Source: Drosophila pseudoobscura
Lineage: Eukaryota > Arthropoda > Insecta > Diptera > Drosophilidae
Assembly (NCBI RefSeq): GCF_009870125.1
Contig: NC_046683.1
Coordinates: forward strand, 6,076,001 to 6,140,000
Length of the DNA: 64,000 nt
Direction of reading: 5' to 3'
The notes beneath the pieces are model-generated. The model did not search any database. It saw nothing but the letters and a program-made list of their open reading frames with translations, and was not told the DNA's origin. Positions 44,754 to 56,195 of the stretch are shown piece by piece (the first letter of the stretch is position 1; each line of letters opens with the position of its first letter). The position numbers and the translations under genes are program-made.

Positions 44754-47623
44754 ATGAGATTGCAGTGCCTGTTGCTTCTGGTGCCACTCCTGGCGCTGGT
44801 GCTCTGTGGCCAGGTCCTTGGCCAGGAGACGCCATCGCAAGCCACGGTCACAACGAAAGATGCTGCCGAGCAGGAGATCACTGGCAATGGCACAGCCGCC
44901 GACACGAGGCCACGCTTTCCCACTGAGGAAACGGTGAGTATTCGAATCGGGAGTGTTTGATCCTAACTGAAGATTGTTTACCCCCCCTCGTCCAGATTCT
45001 CGGCCAGATGCCGCCCATCACACCAATCCGCAGCGGAGTGCCCTCCATAGATGCTTTCTACTTGCTCTTCCCCGCCTTGGGCAGCCTCCTGCGCTGGGGA
45101 GCGCTCTTTCCGGCTCAATCGGTCCTAGGCGCCGTGCCCGATTCCCTCCAGCCGACGGCGGCGGCATCCAAGGTAGTCCTAGTCCTGGCCGACGATCCCA
45201 CAGCCAAGACTCGTGTCACCCGCCAGGATACACCACCAGCGCCGAACGCATTCGGCCAGTTGCTGGCCCAAATGCCGAACCCAAACTTTGCCCAAGGCTG
45301 GATGAATCCAGCGAACTTCAATCCGGATAGCTTTAACCTCGGACAGATTGCCCCCAATGTGGGCCAGGCTCTTACCACTATGCAGCTGCCACCAATGCCG
45401 CAATTCGGATTCGAGAACATCTTGGGTGCAGCTCCTCCACCGCCGCCAGCCGTTGTGCCGCCACCCCCCGCAGAACCTGCCCCGCCAGCAGCCCCAGCCG
45501 CCGATGAACCAGCTGCCCCAGTGGCAGCTCCGAATCCCTTCTCGTTTCTGACTCCCAACAACTTTGATGTCAATCAATTGCTGGGTCAGGCCCAGCAGGC
45601 CCTGCCACCAATGCCACCGATGCCAGCGATGCCCAGCAACGTGGATTTCTTCAGCAATCTGCGACAGATGTGGCCGGGAGCACCGCCCGCCAGTCCTGGC
45701 CCTGCGCCCGGCTCTGATGGCCAGGCCTCGGACATATCCGAGGTGCGAGTTAGGCCCGAGGCGGCCGACTCGCAGGAGAACGCCCTGGATGACAAGGAGC
45801 GGGTGCCATTGCTCTGGTTTCGCATGCCCATGAACCGTCAGGGCGATGAAGGCGAGGCCAAGCCGCTGGAGGATCTGCGGGTCGAGGCGAAGCTGAGAGC
45901 GTTCGAGCGCCAGGTCATTGCGGAGCTGAAGATGCTCCAACAGATTGAACGCGTGGCCAAGGAGATGCGCTCGAGCGCCACTTCCAGCAGTGGTAGCCCT
46001 TATAAAGTCTCCTATCCTCTGAGTCGCACCCCCGTCCACAAAATCACACGGGCGGACATTGAGCGGGCCCTGCGCGATGACTACGTCCGACGTCTGCTCC
46101 ATAAGGAGGCGCAGCGCAAGTCGCGCGCCAACCACGCCGCCTTCAAGCGCCAGACCATGCCCTCGGAGGCGTCCATGTCCAAGGAGGATATTGTGAAGAT
46201 CATGGCCTACGCCTACCGCATGGCAACAGAGCAGCAGTCGGCAGCCCAGGAGAAGAGCAAAGAGGACAAGATCTATGCCGCCTACCGAGCCACTGGAGAG
46301 GCGCAAGGGAAACCAGAGAATCCGCAAATGATGCAGCATCAGCAGCGACAGATGCAGCAGCAGCAGCCCATGCCTCAGATGCAGCAGAGGCAGTGGGAAG
46401 CTGAGCAAAACGAGGCCAAAATTCAACAGAATCCCATGATGATGCAGCAGAGACAGTGGGAAGCCGAGCAAAACGAAGCAAAAATGCAACAGCAGAGGCA
46501 GATGATGGCGGAGCAACAACAGCAACAGAACCCCATGATGATGCAGCAGAGGCAGTGGGAAGCCGAGCAAAACGAAGCAAAAATGCAACAGCAGAGGCAG
46601 ATGATGGCCGAGCAACAGCAGCCCATGACGATGCAACAGAGGCAGTGGGAAGCCGAACAAAACGAGGCCAAACTGCAACAGAACCCCATGATGATGCAGC
46701 AGAGGCAGATGATGGCGGAGCATGCCCAAATGCAGCAGCAGCAGATACAGAGGCAGATGATGGCAGAGCATGCGCAAATGCAACAGCAGCCCATGATGAT
46801 GCAGCAGCGAATGGAGCAGCAGCCGATGATGATGATGCAACAGCCCGTGCGTATGGAGCAGCAGCCCATGATGATGCAGCAGCGACAAATGTCGATGGCG
46901 CCTCCGCAAATGCAACAGAATCCCATCATGCAGCAGCAGAGGCAGTGGGAAGCTGAGAAAAACGAGGCCAAAATGCAACAGAATCCCATGATGATGCAGC
47001 AGAGGCAGTGGGAAGCTGAGAAAAACGAGGCCAAAATGCAGCAGAATCCCATGATGATGATGCAACAGCAAAGACAGATGACAATGGATCCCATGCAAAT
47101 GCAGCAGCTGGACATGAGGATGCAGCTCAAGAATGAGGATCCAATGCATGCAGCCCGTCAGTGGGGCGAGCCCCAAGGTGAGGGCCAACAGGAGGGTGCC
47201 AACGCAGGAGAAGAAGGTGAATCGCTGCTGGGCGAGGCAGAGCCGCAGATGCCGGAGGTACCTGGCCAGGCACGCCACAAAGGTAATCTCTTTGGCGTAT
47301 TCCGTAGCCGTGTTCGTGACCGTGACCCAACCTTATCATCTCCAGGAGTCGATGTTCTGGGCCTGGGCGGCAACAAGCGCAAGAAGTCCAAGCATGGCCA
47401 AGGATCGCCCACTGTGATCAACTACTATGCCGTACAGCAGCAGCAGCCGCGTCCACAGCCGGTGCCCAGCTATGGTACCAGCTACGGTGGCGGCGGCTAC
47501 GGATCGAATGCTTATGGAGGCGGCGGCTACTCGAGCTCCGGCTACTCGAGCTCCGGCTATCGGGCTGCCCTGGGCAATGAGGAGGTCGACGAGATGCTGC
47601 GACAGCACCAGACGATGGCGAGG
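44754..47623 (+). CDS. dec-1: Defective chorion-1, shared N-terminal and repeat part
   Basis: dec-1 encodes follicle-cell proproteins secreted into the vitelline and endochorion layers and cleaved during eggshell assembly. Exon 1 (44754-44933) encodes a signal peptide ([20 protein letters not shown]) and a short acidic leader; exon 2 begins at 44996 with [14 protein letters not shown]. Recognised from conserved stretches: [88 protein letters not shown] Met/Gln array of [11 protein letters not shown]-type units follows (46320-47090). 47283-47345 is a likely 63-bp intron (GTAATC...TCTCCAG) that keeps frame either way. The tail is rich in Gly/Tyr/Ser (YGGGGYGS), as in other eggshell proteins. 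The donor GTAAGT at 47624 leads to alternative 3' ends; unspliced, the frame stops two codons later. Confidence 0.95.
46320..47090 (+). repeat. dec-1 Met/Gln-rich tandem repeat array
   Basis: Imperfect units built on [19 protein letters not shown] with variants [19 protein letters not shown] and RMEQQPMMM. At least six copies of the RQWEAE core can be counted. In D. melanogaster the array has a different unit ([20 protein letters not shown] by memory), so the block turns over within the genus. Confidence 0.9.
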
Positions 47624-47828
47624 GTAAGTTGAAACCTATAGAAGCCACTCCTCCAGCATACACCATACACCACACACCACTAGCACCCACACACCGCCAC
47701 GAATACACGTAGACACCTCCGTAGTTGCCTTCATTTGAACCATTTCATAAGATTCATTCGCCTTTCTTTTGGTTTGGTCTCTCTCTCCGTGGTCCTCCTC
47801 ATGTCATTAAACAGGCGACGCATTTCAG

Positions 47829-49622
47829 ACAATAAATCCCGGCAATCCCAACGGAGTGCAGCAGCAGCAGGAGCGAAGCGTTAACCAGACGACCCCACAG
47901 ACGACGCCACCAGCAACACCGCAACAGCGACTACACAAAAGGTTAGCCATCTTTCACAGATCTTTGGGGAATGTGGCCCACAAGGGTTGCGGCTGTGCCA
48001 GCTCCCATTGCCGCTGCGGCAGTGGATGCCAATGCAGCGGCGCTGGAGAAGCAGGTGCTATCCAGGGCTGTCGCTGTCGAGGCGCTCGCCGTCGAAGCGG
48101 GCGCCATCGACGCAATGCCGAATACGGTACCCTGGAGACCATCGATGAGAGTTCTTTGAACGCTCTGCGGCGGGAGTACAAGATGGGCCTGAAGGAGATC
48201 ACTCTCAGTCCGGATGAGGATCCTGCCGAGGCGCTGATGCGCTACAATGCCGCCTCCATACGTGAGGCCCTGGAGAGGGCCAGTCAGGAGCCGTTGGAGA
48301 TTGGCGGAGATGATTATGCTGAAGGCGTTCAGCAGGAGGAGGAGCTGCAGCAGCAAGACCATCACCAAGACCGGAGCTACATTCCACAGATGTCCACCAC
48401 AACGGAAACGATAGCCACAGCTTTAGGAGCAAAAGAGGCTCCTAATCCGGAAATGCAACAGGATTCAGCGGTGGCCGCTTCACATCCAGGAAACGAAACA
48501 CTTGCGAATCATTCCCCAGATCCAGAGGAGGAGACCGAGCATTTGCACAGCATTATTGCAGAGCTGAAGACGGAGCTGGCGCTGCTCACCGATAAGTTTC
48601 TGAGGCTGAAGAGCAATGTTGCTTCTTCCAAGGTAGAGAAGAAAGTGGAGCAGGAGAAAAAGGTAGCAAAAGTAGAGAAGCAGCTGGAACAGGAGGGAAG
48701 CCCTGAGACCACCACAGCAAGCGTTGTCCAGGCAACCACCACAGAAGCCGCTGATCCCACCACCACTAGCACAGCCAGAGCCAACACCAGCCCCATCCCA
48801 AAGCAATTCCCAACCAAACTGAAGCATGCCAATGCCATTGCTAAGACAGATGAGGACCTAGACGGTGTTACTGCCTCCGCCTCAGACCTGGCCATGTCCC
48901 ATATGGAGTACGAGGATGAGAAGACCTGGCAGCGAATGCTGGCCAACCGCGGCTACGACACCGAATACCTGACAAAGTCTCACGAGCGTCAGTTTGCCGA
49001 GGGCCAGGACCTGGAGCTGCCCAAGGGAAACAGCTACGAGCCGAATGGCTCCACTGAAGACGCCTCCTATCCCTATCCCGAGCGGCAGACCGATTCTGAG
49101 AACAAGGCCAAGCGCTCTTCTACCCAGTCCTCCAGCAGCGTCAAGCAGCAGGCGGCGCTTCTGAATGCGGCACTCGACGATGATGATTTCGACTACAGTG
49201 TCGCCGCCGCCGCCACCACACCCAGCCCATATGCGATGCGGGGGAAGTTTGTGCGCCGCCGGAGCACGGCAAGCAGTGTCAAGCGAGCGGGCAGAGGACA
49301 CAGCGACAATGGCTGGCAGCGGGCCACGCGACAGGCAAAGCTAACCACCAGATTGAAGCCAGTGACGGAGCCAGTTGGGGGCTCCCGTCATGTGGCCAGG
49401 CTCAGCGGCAGTAAACTGGACCAGCTGGTCGACGTTCTAAACGATCTCCTCCAATTGCAGCTTCAGCGCGAAATGCAGACCTCGGGAAGAGAAGTAGGGG
49501 GAACAGCAGGCTCCAGTGTCCAGTCCAAGCGACCGAGCAGCAGCGTCTTGAAGCGCAAGCGAGTGCGACGCAGGCAGCAGAAGCCCCCCACCATTATCAG
49601 CTCGAGCCCTCCTCCATTATAA
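47829..49622 (+). CDS. dec-1: dec-1 alternative C-terminal exon (fc177-like)
   Basis: Joining the phase-0 donor at 47623 to the acceptor ending at 47828 (CATTTCAG) opens 597 codons. The start is TINPGNPNGVQQQQE. A cysteine-rich basic patch follows (HKGCGCASSHCRCGSGCQC), then acidic and Gln-rich stretches, a short coiled coil (about 48540-48690, ELKTELALLTDKFLRLKSN) and a basic end. The dec-1 locus is known to make fc106, fc125 and fc177 by alternative splicing; this exon suits the largest. A second acceptor 14 bases upstream (ACAG, ending 47814) would give only ATHFRQ and a stop, matching a short product. Which acceptor dominates cannot be read from sequence alone. Confidence 0.8.
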   Translation, partial: TINPGNPNGVQQQQERSVNQTTPQTTPPATPQQRLHKRLAIFHRSLGNVAHKGCGCASSHCRCGSGCQCSGAGEAGAIQGCRCRGARRRSGRHRRNAEYGTLETIDESSLNALRREYKMGLKEITLSPDEDPAEALMRYNAASIREALERASQEPLEIGGDDYAEGVQQEEELQQQDHHQDRSYIPQMSTTTETIATALGAKEAPNPEMQQDSAVAASHPGNETLANHSPDPEEETEHLHSIIAELKTELALLTDKFLRLKSNVASSKVEKKVEQEKKVAKVEKQLEQEGSPETTTASVVQATTTEAADPTTTSTARANTSPIPKQFPTKLKHANAIAKTDEDLDGVTASASDLAMSHMEYEDEKTWQRMLANRGYDTEYLTKSHERQFAEGQDLELPKGNSYEPNGSTEDASYPYPERQTDSENKAKRSSTQSSSSVKQQAALLNAALDDDDFDYSVAAAATTPSPYAMRGKFVRRRSTASSVKRAGRGHSDNGWQRATRQAKLTTRLKPVTEPVGGSRHVARLSGSKLDQLVDVLNDLLQLQLQREMQTSGREVGGTAGSSVQSKRPSSSVLKRKRVRRRQQKPPTIISSSPPPL

Positions 49623-49735
49623 CCATTATATTAATCGTAACCATTTACCCATAACCATAGTCTACATTAAGGGCCACGCCCAGCCCTGGCATGGGCAAGG
49701 TGTTGAGCCATAGATATATAAGCCATCTCCCATAG

Positions 49736-50581
49736 ATCACAATCATTCCAATCACTAATCAATCATGCATCCTTTCTTCATTTTTCATGGCATGCCACAC
49801 ATCGTCCATCTTCAGTCAATCATCAGCATCAACCGCATCTGAATCCGCATCCGCATCCGCATCTGAGACCGAGTCCGATCCAACTCTGGGCTCCAAATAC
49901 ACCTACAGCGAGGGGCTATTGCATCCGTATATGGGTCTTCTGCCAGTGTCCCGACCCGACGATCCCTGGACCCACAAGGCTTACGATCCCCACCATGCCC
50001 TGTACACTGGCGGCGGCAGCTATGCGGCCTACCTCAAGGACAGCGATGGGCGGCGTCGCCGGGATACGCACATCATGCCCCAGATTCCGCAGCAGCGAAG
50101 CCTACTCACACCCGACATGCTGGAGCGCCTGTTGCGCATCAAAATCGAGTTCCAGCGACGCTTTCCCCATCTTTACAAGACCATGCTCAGCCACCACACC
50201 AACCAGACCCGCGTAGAGGTCCAGCCACCGTTACTGGGGAGGAAGACAGCCGCAAAGAAACGCAAACCCAAGTATGAGTCGGAGGAGGGGCCCGTTTACG
50301 AGCTGGGGGCCGCCGAGCGGGGACTTTTTGAGGAGGAAGAGGAGGATCAAGCGGAGGCAGAAACTGAGGTGGAGGATATAGAACCGGACCTGGATCTGAA
50401 GGAGAGCCAAGAGTCGAGCGATCCCAAAAACAGCAACAACAACACCAACAACAACAACGACGACGACGATGATATGGACAACTCTGGCAGAAATGATCAG
50501 GATGACAACGAACTCGATTACTTTAGATTCGATGATGATACGGATAATGTTGATGATTCGTCTTTTGTTATTCCAAAATAA
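49736..50581 (+). CDS. dec-1: dec-1 alternative 3' coding exon (fc125-like)
   Basis: Open frame to a TAA at 50579-50581 with serine/glutamate repeats, HPYMGLLPVSRPDDPWTHKA, a basic DGRRRRDTH cleavage-like site, MLERLLRIKIEFQRRFPHLY, and a very acidic Asn/Asp tail. Composition and position fit the third dec-1 C-terminus. The exon start is uncertain: an acceptor CCCATAG ending at 49735 would keep phase 0 from the donor at 47623 but has a weak pyrimidine tract; CTTCAG ending at 49815 needs a phase-2 partner. A poly(A) signal (AATAAA) overlaps the stop codon. Confidence 0.65.
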   Translation: MTIIPITNQSCILSSFFMACHTSSIFSQSSASTASESASASASETESDPTLGSKYTYSEGLLHPYMGLLPVSRPDDPWTHKAYDPHHALYTGGGSYAAYLKDSDGRRRRDTHIMPQIPQQRSLLTPDMLERLLRIKIEFQRRFPHLYKTMLSHHTNQTRVEVQPPLLGRKTAAKKRKPKYESEEGPVYELGAAERGLFEEEEEDQAEAETEVEDIEPDLDLKESQESSDPKNSNNNTNNNNDDDDDMDNSGRNDQDDNELDYFRFDDDTDNVDDSSFVIPK

Positions 50582-51185
50582 AACAAACCAACATCTTTTA
50601 GTGAAAACATTGCGTTTTTAAGCATAGAATTCATTTCTTACAGGAAGAAGGGGAATCTTTAGGTTTCCACTTGGGAGTGTCCCTAATGAGCGAGCAGGAA
50701 AATAATTTCTTGAGATCACTCAAGATCCATCGGGGTATTTATTGTACAGCATTTATATAATTTATATGTGTTTTATGATGTCTCACTAGCCTTGGTCATT
50801 GCTGTTGTGGAAAATTCTGTGCAGGCTGTAGTTGTACGCAGAGGTGGAAAAAGCATCGGTGCAAACAAGAGATCTGTATGGGCTCGTGTTGGTTCATTTG
50901 ATGGTCTAGCTGATCCTGCTCCAGTATCTGTTGGTTTTGATTGTTGATTATGCCCCAGATTCCGAGTTCGCTCTAGATCCAGAGCCGCATAGTCTGCAAA
51001 CGTGGATGAGGCCTTCAATTAAAGTTGGTGGATTTCCTTTGTGCAGAAGAAAGTCTTCAAATTCCTGACTTCAAATCGGACTTCTTTCCAAATTATATTA
51101 GGTGTAGAAATGGCGACCAATTGCAGTCCTTATAGCTGCTACGTTAGTTTTTCAACCTGGGGGGGGGACATCGTTTTTGGCTTCC
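50582..51185. other. Convergent 3' spacer of dec-1 and the coiled-coil gene
   Basis: TTTATT at about 50736 is AATAAA on the minus strand and could end the coiled-coil transcript, making this its 3' UTR. An 81-codon minus-strand frame (50773-51018) lies here; it begins at a TTG and has no good acceptor, so it is not called. Confidence 0.5.
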
Positions 51186-53369
51186 CTATATTCCTTCCCT
51201 TTGCTGCTCGATGCGAGCGTTTTCCTCCAACAAAAAGTTCTTAAACTCCTTCAGGCGTCTGATTTCCTGCATACGGAACTCCAGTTTTCCAACGGAATCA
51301 GATAGCTGTTCCCCCATCGCGTTCAGCTTTTGGCGCATCTGCAACCAGAGCTATAGAATAAGCACAGTTTAGAGGCTATCCCATGACCACGTACCTTATC
51401 TATCAGCGTGCCCTTGTTGACGGACTCCAATAAAAGTTCTACATAGGCTTTTTGGTTTTCGGTATCCTTCAGACGAAGGGTGTTGATTTCTGCGTTGTAC
51501 CTGCATAGCATCATCTGGTCGCGATTCGTCTGTGCCTTCAACTCGTCCACCAATTGCTGCGATTTGTGCATATCCGACTTCGCAAGTTCCAGATCTGCAA
51601 GCACATGCTGCACACTGCGGATGTCAAGTGGAAATATTTATTTGAGTCTGCACCCAAGTTACCCTTTAGTTGGGCGCCTCACCTCATGGCGGACATGGCC
51701 GATGTCTTATGCATGTCCATAGCCTGCTGGACTTTAGCTATCAAAAAGTGAATCCACATACCACTTTTTTCCAGGTCATTCACACGTTTTTGCAAATTCT
51801 GTATAAGCTCGCTATCCTCCTCCCCCTTTCTCTCGAGAAAAGATATATGATCCTTGCTACTGTTGAGCTCTTTCCGTGTCCGGACAAGCTCAGCACTCAA
51901 CTCCTCGAACTGGTGGTTACTGTTTAAGGATAGACAACTTAGATACAGTTCATATGAGATATGGTTGATCCACTCACAGAGTCATTTCCTTGTCAGATTC
52001 GATGGCGTTGTCCTTATTCATCAGCTGCCTTTCCAATTCGTCTCGTTGTGCCTTGCTGGCGCTCAGCATCTTCTGCAGCTCCTCCAAATTCGAATCATGG
52101 TTTTCCTGATCCTCCTTAAGCTTTGCCTTGAGCCGATTCATCTGTTCGTTGTGATTCTCGGTGATCTCCAAGATCCGCGCCTCCATGACCTCCTTCTGTT
52201 TCTGCAGCTCGTCTATCTGGCGGTACATATGCAGGTCATGCTCATCCTGTTGGCCTTCAGTTGACCCATAAACCAGATCGATACTCTCAACGATGGTGCA
52301 CACTTTGCGTTTCTATCGATAAAAGGGAGAGGCCTGAGCCGTGAGTTCTACGAGTGACTGATTGCCGCATTCATACCAGAAGACCCTCTAGGCTGACTTG
52401 GAGCTTCTCCTTCTGTTGCGACGCCTCGAGCTCGTCGTTGGCCAACTGGACGCACTCCAGTTGGTCGTAGAGCAACGTGAAGCCCGACTTAACGGCAGCC
52501 TGGCAACGATCCTTAAGATCTTGCACACTCTCGGCGGCTACAAAAAAAAAGGCACTGATGTGTTCTGCTGTGCGGCGTGGGAATTGAATCCATGGAGACT
52601 CACGCAAATTCAGGGTCAGATCATCATTTTTGACAAGCCACTTGTTGTTCTCGTCGAGCACAAGTGGCATAAATTTGTACGTGCCAATCATCTCGGACTC
52701 CTGCGGATCCAATGACTCCAAAGAGCGTATAAAATCCGATTGAAGGGATTTCAGAATCTGGTATTGTTTCTCAATGGGCTTCAGACGATTTTTCTCGATG
52801 ATTCGCGTGTTGCTTTCACCTTGGACTACAAGAGAGCTAAAAAAAGCACCCGACGGTAATAAGATGAGGGGTTGAACCTACGTGTGCCGACCACGGTAGC
52901 GTCTTCCGTCGTTACGAGGCTCGGGGGCTGTGCAGCAGGTGGGCTTGCGTCTATCCTTGGGCTCGGGATCTTGGAGTTGGACTTCCCTGGGTGTGTCTTA
53001 GTCTCGTCGTCAGACCCCTGGTCCGTGTCCGAGTCCATTACCGAAATGTGCGGTGAGATACTGCTGCCATTGAACGCTACTGGAGTGCCACCTCCAGAAT
53101 ACCTACCAAGCGACATCGACAGCCTGCGTCGGGGAGGCGAGCCAGATTCTTGACCCGCGACCTGGAGAATATTCCCTTTTAGGTGGCTGAGGATCATCCC
53201 CCCCCACCGCCTTCTATTGAAGCAACTTACCCATGAATTATTCACCAAGGTGCGAAGGTTGCTAGCCTTAGTGTCTGTAATGGATTGAAGAGGAGCTTTA
53301 TTAGTTGGGTTTTACAAATGCTAGCAAGGCTGGAAACTCACGACGAATTTTTGTTGAATTTCGTTGCAT
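51186..53369 (-). CDS. Ten-exon coiled-coil protein, family not certain
   Basis: Exons with agreeing phases: 53369-53342, 53275-53232, 53161-52882, 52825-52604, 52537-52377, 52312-51978, 51919-51762, 51737-51683, 51614-51395, 51338-51186, giving 551 aa. The first about 120 residues are Ser/Pro-rich and disordered (PPRRRLSMSLGRYSGGG, then acidic DSDTDQGSDDETK). From about residue 205 to the end it is almost continuous heptad coiled coil (NEQMNRLKAKLKEDQENHD, ELVRTRKELNSSKDHISFLE). No membrane segment, kinase or motor motif. Size, coiled coil and X linkage recall synaptonemal-complex proteins such as corolla, but this is a guess from memory. Centrosomal or cytoskeletal structural proteins are alternatives. 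All introns are short GT-AG introns. Confidence 0.78.
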
Positions 53370-54169
53370 TTTAGGCTTCTAAATGGTGATTTAAAAGAAA
53401 AACGAGAACAAATTATTAACTTTAAAATTTTTACTGTAGTTTGGAAAGTTCGGAATGTTTGTTGAAGGAAGATTTATATAATGCTATTGACAGCCATAAT
53501 GTCATAGTGTTGAACAACCTGCTGTGACAGCGAAGGCCTATGTTGCTCTTACTACGATCTGGCTTTTGTTTCAGATTTATTCATGTAGGGTAACCCTTTA
53601 GTGGCCAAAATCGACACTCATCATAGGCCTAGTACGAGGTGCATTCCGTTTCGATGAGTTCCATGACTCTCAAGTATCTCTCCTCATCTTCGAAGGCAAG
53701 TGGTCTCGGCAAACGTATACATCAGATATCCCACGGCTTACAGCTGGCAGTACTGGGAGATGGCCACAGCTCCATGCACGATAATGCTTCTGATTTCCTA
53801 GGTCACCATTGTGGATAGGCATCTAATGAGGTAGGTGTAGGTGTCTCCAGACTGAAGTTATTCTAGACAATAGCCTCCGTAATGGATAGCTGAATAGAAC
53901 CATTCATATTTTTGGTACTTATAGGTGTGCCCCTGAAACGACTCTCGTTTTGTGCCTTAACCCATCGTTGAGATATCTGTAATTAAGGGAACACGTAACC
54001 AACTCAATAAGCGTCGATATACCCAAAGGGAATCCCAGATAATTTGACATGATTAACGAGAGCCATTCCAAAGATTTCCCTTGGGGCCACGAGTTCCAGG
54101 CCAGGAACCAGTCGAATCAAAAAAGCACTTGCGAACTGGAGACATTCCCCAAGCAGTCGTCGGCTAGCT
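53370..54169. other. Divergent spacer
   Basis: Promoter region between the coiled-coil gene (minus) and receptor F (plus). No coding frame, repeat or RNA gene recognised. Confidence 0.55.
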
Positions 54170-56195
54170 ATGCGGATCCGCTTGTTACACTGCCTTCTAT
54201 GGCTGGTCGGCCTGGCTTTTTGGATTGCGGGCACCGCTGCATCAGGATCTGGACTAGCAGAGGCCCTGGCCCAGGCGGTGCACGGCTCGGAGATGGCTGG
54301 CAGAAAGACCCTATACATACACCTGCAGACGAGCGTCGAGTCAGCCCGCCCACACCTGGAGGAGCTGCTAACGCAGGTGCTTCAGGAGCTGCCATCCACT
54401 ACGCTGCCCCGTCGGATATTCTCTCAACAACCCATGGAGTACAAGCCGTATGTGCACGCTGTCCTTCTGCTGGTCAACGATCTGCAGGCCCTCCAGCAGC
54501 TCTATGGAAAGCTGCGCGCCACCCAGGACCTCTCGCATACCCTCATCTACATGTCGGGCCCATCGCAGGCCTACGAGGAGGAGGTGCAGGGGGCTCTGCG
54601 TCTCCTGTGGCGCCTTAGCGTGCTCAATGTGGGTCTAGTGCTGCGCACTCCCGGCAGTCGGCTCATAATGGTCACCTACTTCCCCTTTAGTCCGGTGCAC
54701 GGCTGCCAGGTGATCACGGCCAGCATTGTGAATCGCTACCAGGACGAGACCAGGCGCTGGGCCAGCACCGAGTACTTTCCCCCCAAGCTGGCCAACTTCT
54801 ATGGTTGTGTCCTCACCTGCGCCACCTGGGAGGATATGCCGTACCTGGTGCTGCGGCGAGAGCTTCACGCTGGGGACCAGCCTGGCGGCGTCAATGGATT
54901 CGTGGGCATCGAAGGAGCCCTGCTGCAGTTTCTGGCGGATAATCTGAACTTTACTGCAGGCCTCTACTGGATGAACAAGGAGGAGGTGCTGGCCACTTTT
55001 AACGAGACCGGCTGGGTGTTCGATGAGGTCGGTCTTCGGTCTTCAGTCTTCAGTCATGTTTCCATTTTATACCCTGAGGCCTAATAGTTATCCCTTGCAG
55101 ATCTTTGGCCAGCATGCGGACTTCTCATTGGGTGGATTTCACTTCAAGCCAAGCGCCGGCAGCGAGATACCCTACTCGCAGTCCACCTACTACTTCATGA
55201 GCCACATAATGCTAGTGACCAATCTGCAGAGCGCCTACTCCGCCTACGAGAAGCTGGCCTTCCCTTTCCATCCGCTTGTGTGGCAGGCCACCGGCCTGGT
55301 CCTGGCCCTTGGCTGTCTCCTGCTCCTGGGAATCGAGCGCCGCTGGCAGGTGGTGCTGCCCCAGCACCCCTACTATCAGTTCTTGGTGCTCACCATGGGC
55401 GGCAATCTGCCGGACTGGGACATCCCACGGAGGGTGTCCGGTCGTCTCCTGCTGCTGACTTGGATGTTCTCCACCCTGGTCCTGCGGGGCGCCTACCAGT
55501 CGGGCATGTACCAGCTGCTACGGCAGGACACGCAGCGGAATCCTCCCCAGACGATTGCCGATGTGCTCGCCCAGCGCTTCACCATACAACTGATGGAGGT
55601 GAATGCTGCCCGCATCCTGGACAGCCTGCCGGAGCTGCGGCCCGAGCAGATGGTCTACCTCAGCGGCAGCGAGTTGCAGTCCTTTCTAGCACTGGCCCAG
55701 AGCAGCGGCTCCTCCGCCCGCCTGGCCACGCTCACGCCGTACGAGTACTTCGGGTACTTCCGCAAGGTGCATCCGATGAGCCGGCGCCTGCACCTGGTCC
55801 GGGAACGCATCTACACCCAGCAGCTGGCCTTCTATGTGCGGCGACACTCGCATCTGGTGGGTGTGCTCAATGGCCAGATCCGGCATGCCCATGCCCATGG
55901 ATTCCTCGAGCACTGGACGCGCCAATATGTCAGCGCTGTGGATGAGGCGGATGAGAGTGTGGCGAGGATCTCATCCACATCCTACAGCACTCTGGACGGC
56001 ATCGATGGCGATCCGCTGCTGTCCGACACGGAGGAGGAGCAGTCAATAACGGGCCGTCGCAATGTGCTGTCCATGCGGGAGTTGGCGGCACTCTTCTGGC
56101 TAATCCTGTGGGCCAATCTCTTTGCAGTCGTGGTCTTTGCCTTGGAGCTTGTGCTGCACAGTCGTTCCAAGTGGAAAGATCTGAGAAAAGTTTAA
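54170..56195 (+). CDS. Divergent ionotropic receptor, Ir7-type (receptor F)
   Basis: Two exons, 54170-55027 and 55101-56195, joined in phase 0 by a 73-bp intron at the conserved second-intron site, give 650 aa. The donor is weak (GTCGGT). ATG at 54170 starts a strong signal peptide (MRIRLLHCLLWLVGLAFWIA). Family marks: TYFPFSPVHGCQVI, YFPPKLANFYGCVLTC, M1 after LAFPFHPLVWQ, pore block with TLVLRGAYQSGMYQLLRQD, FYVRRHSHLVGVLNGQI, and M4 (LWANLFAVVVFALELVL). An acidic insert (SDTEEEQSITG) precedes M4 and makes it the longest copy. It is separated from the main cluster by dec-1 and the coiled-coil gene. Intact. Confidence 0.9.

Noticed and set aside
45179-47278. 699-codon minus-strand frame opposite dec-1
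   Set aside because: His/Leu-rich mirror of the Met/Gln repeat; the plus-strand dec-1 match is decisive.
50773-51018. 81-codon minus-strand frame as an extra exon of the coiled-coil gene
   Set aside because: The last exon ends in a stop with no donor before it, and this frame lacks a good acceptor; more likely 3' UTR.
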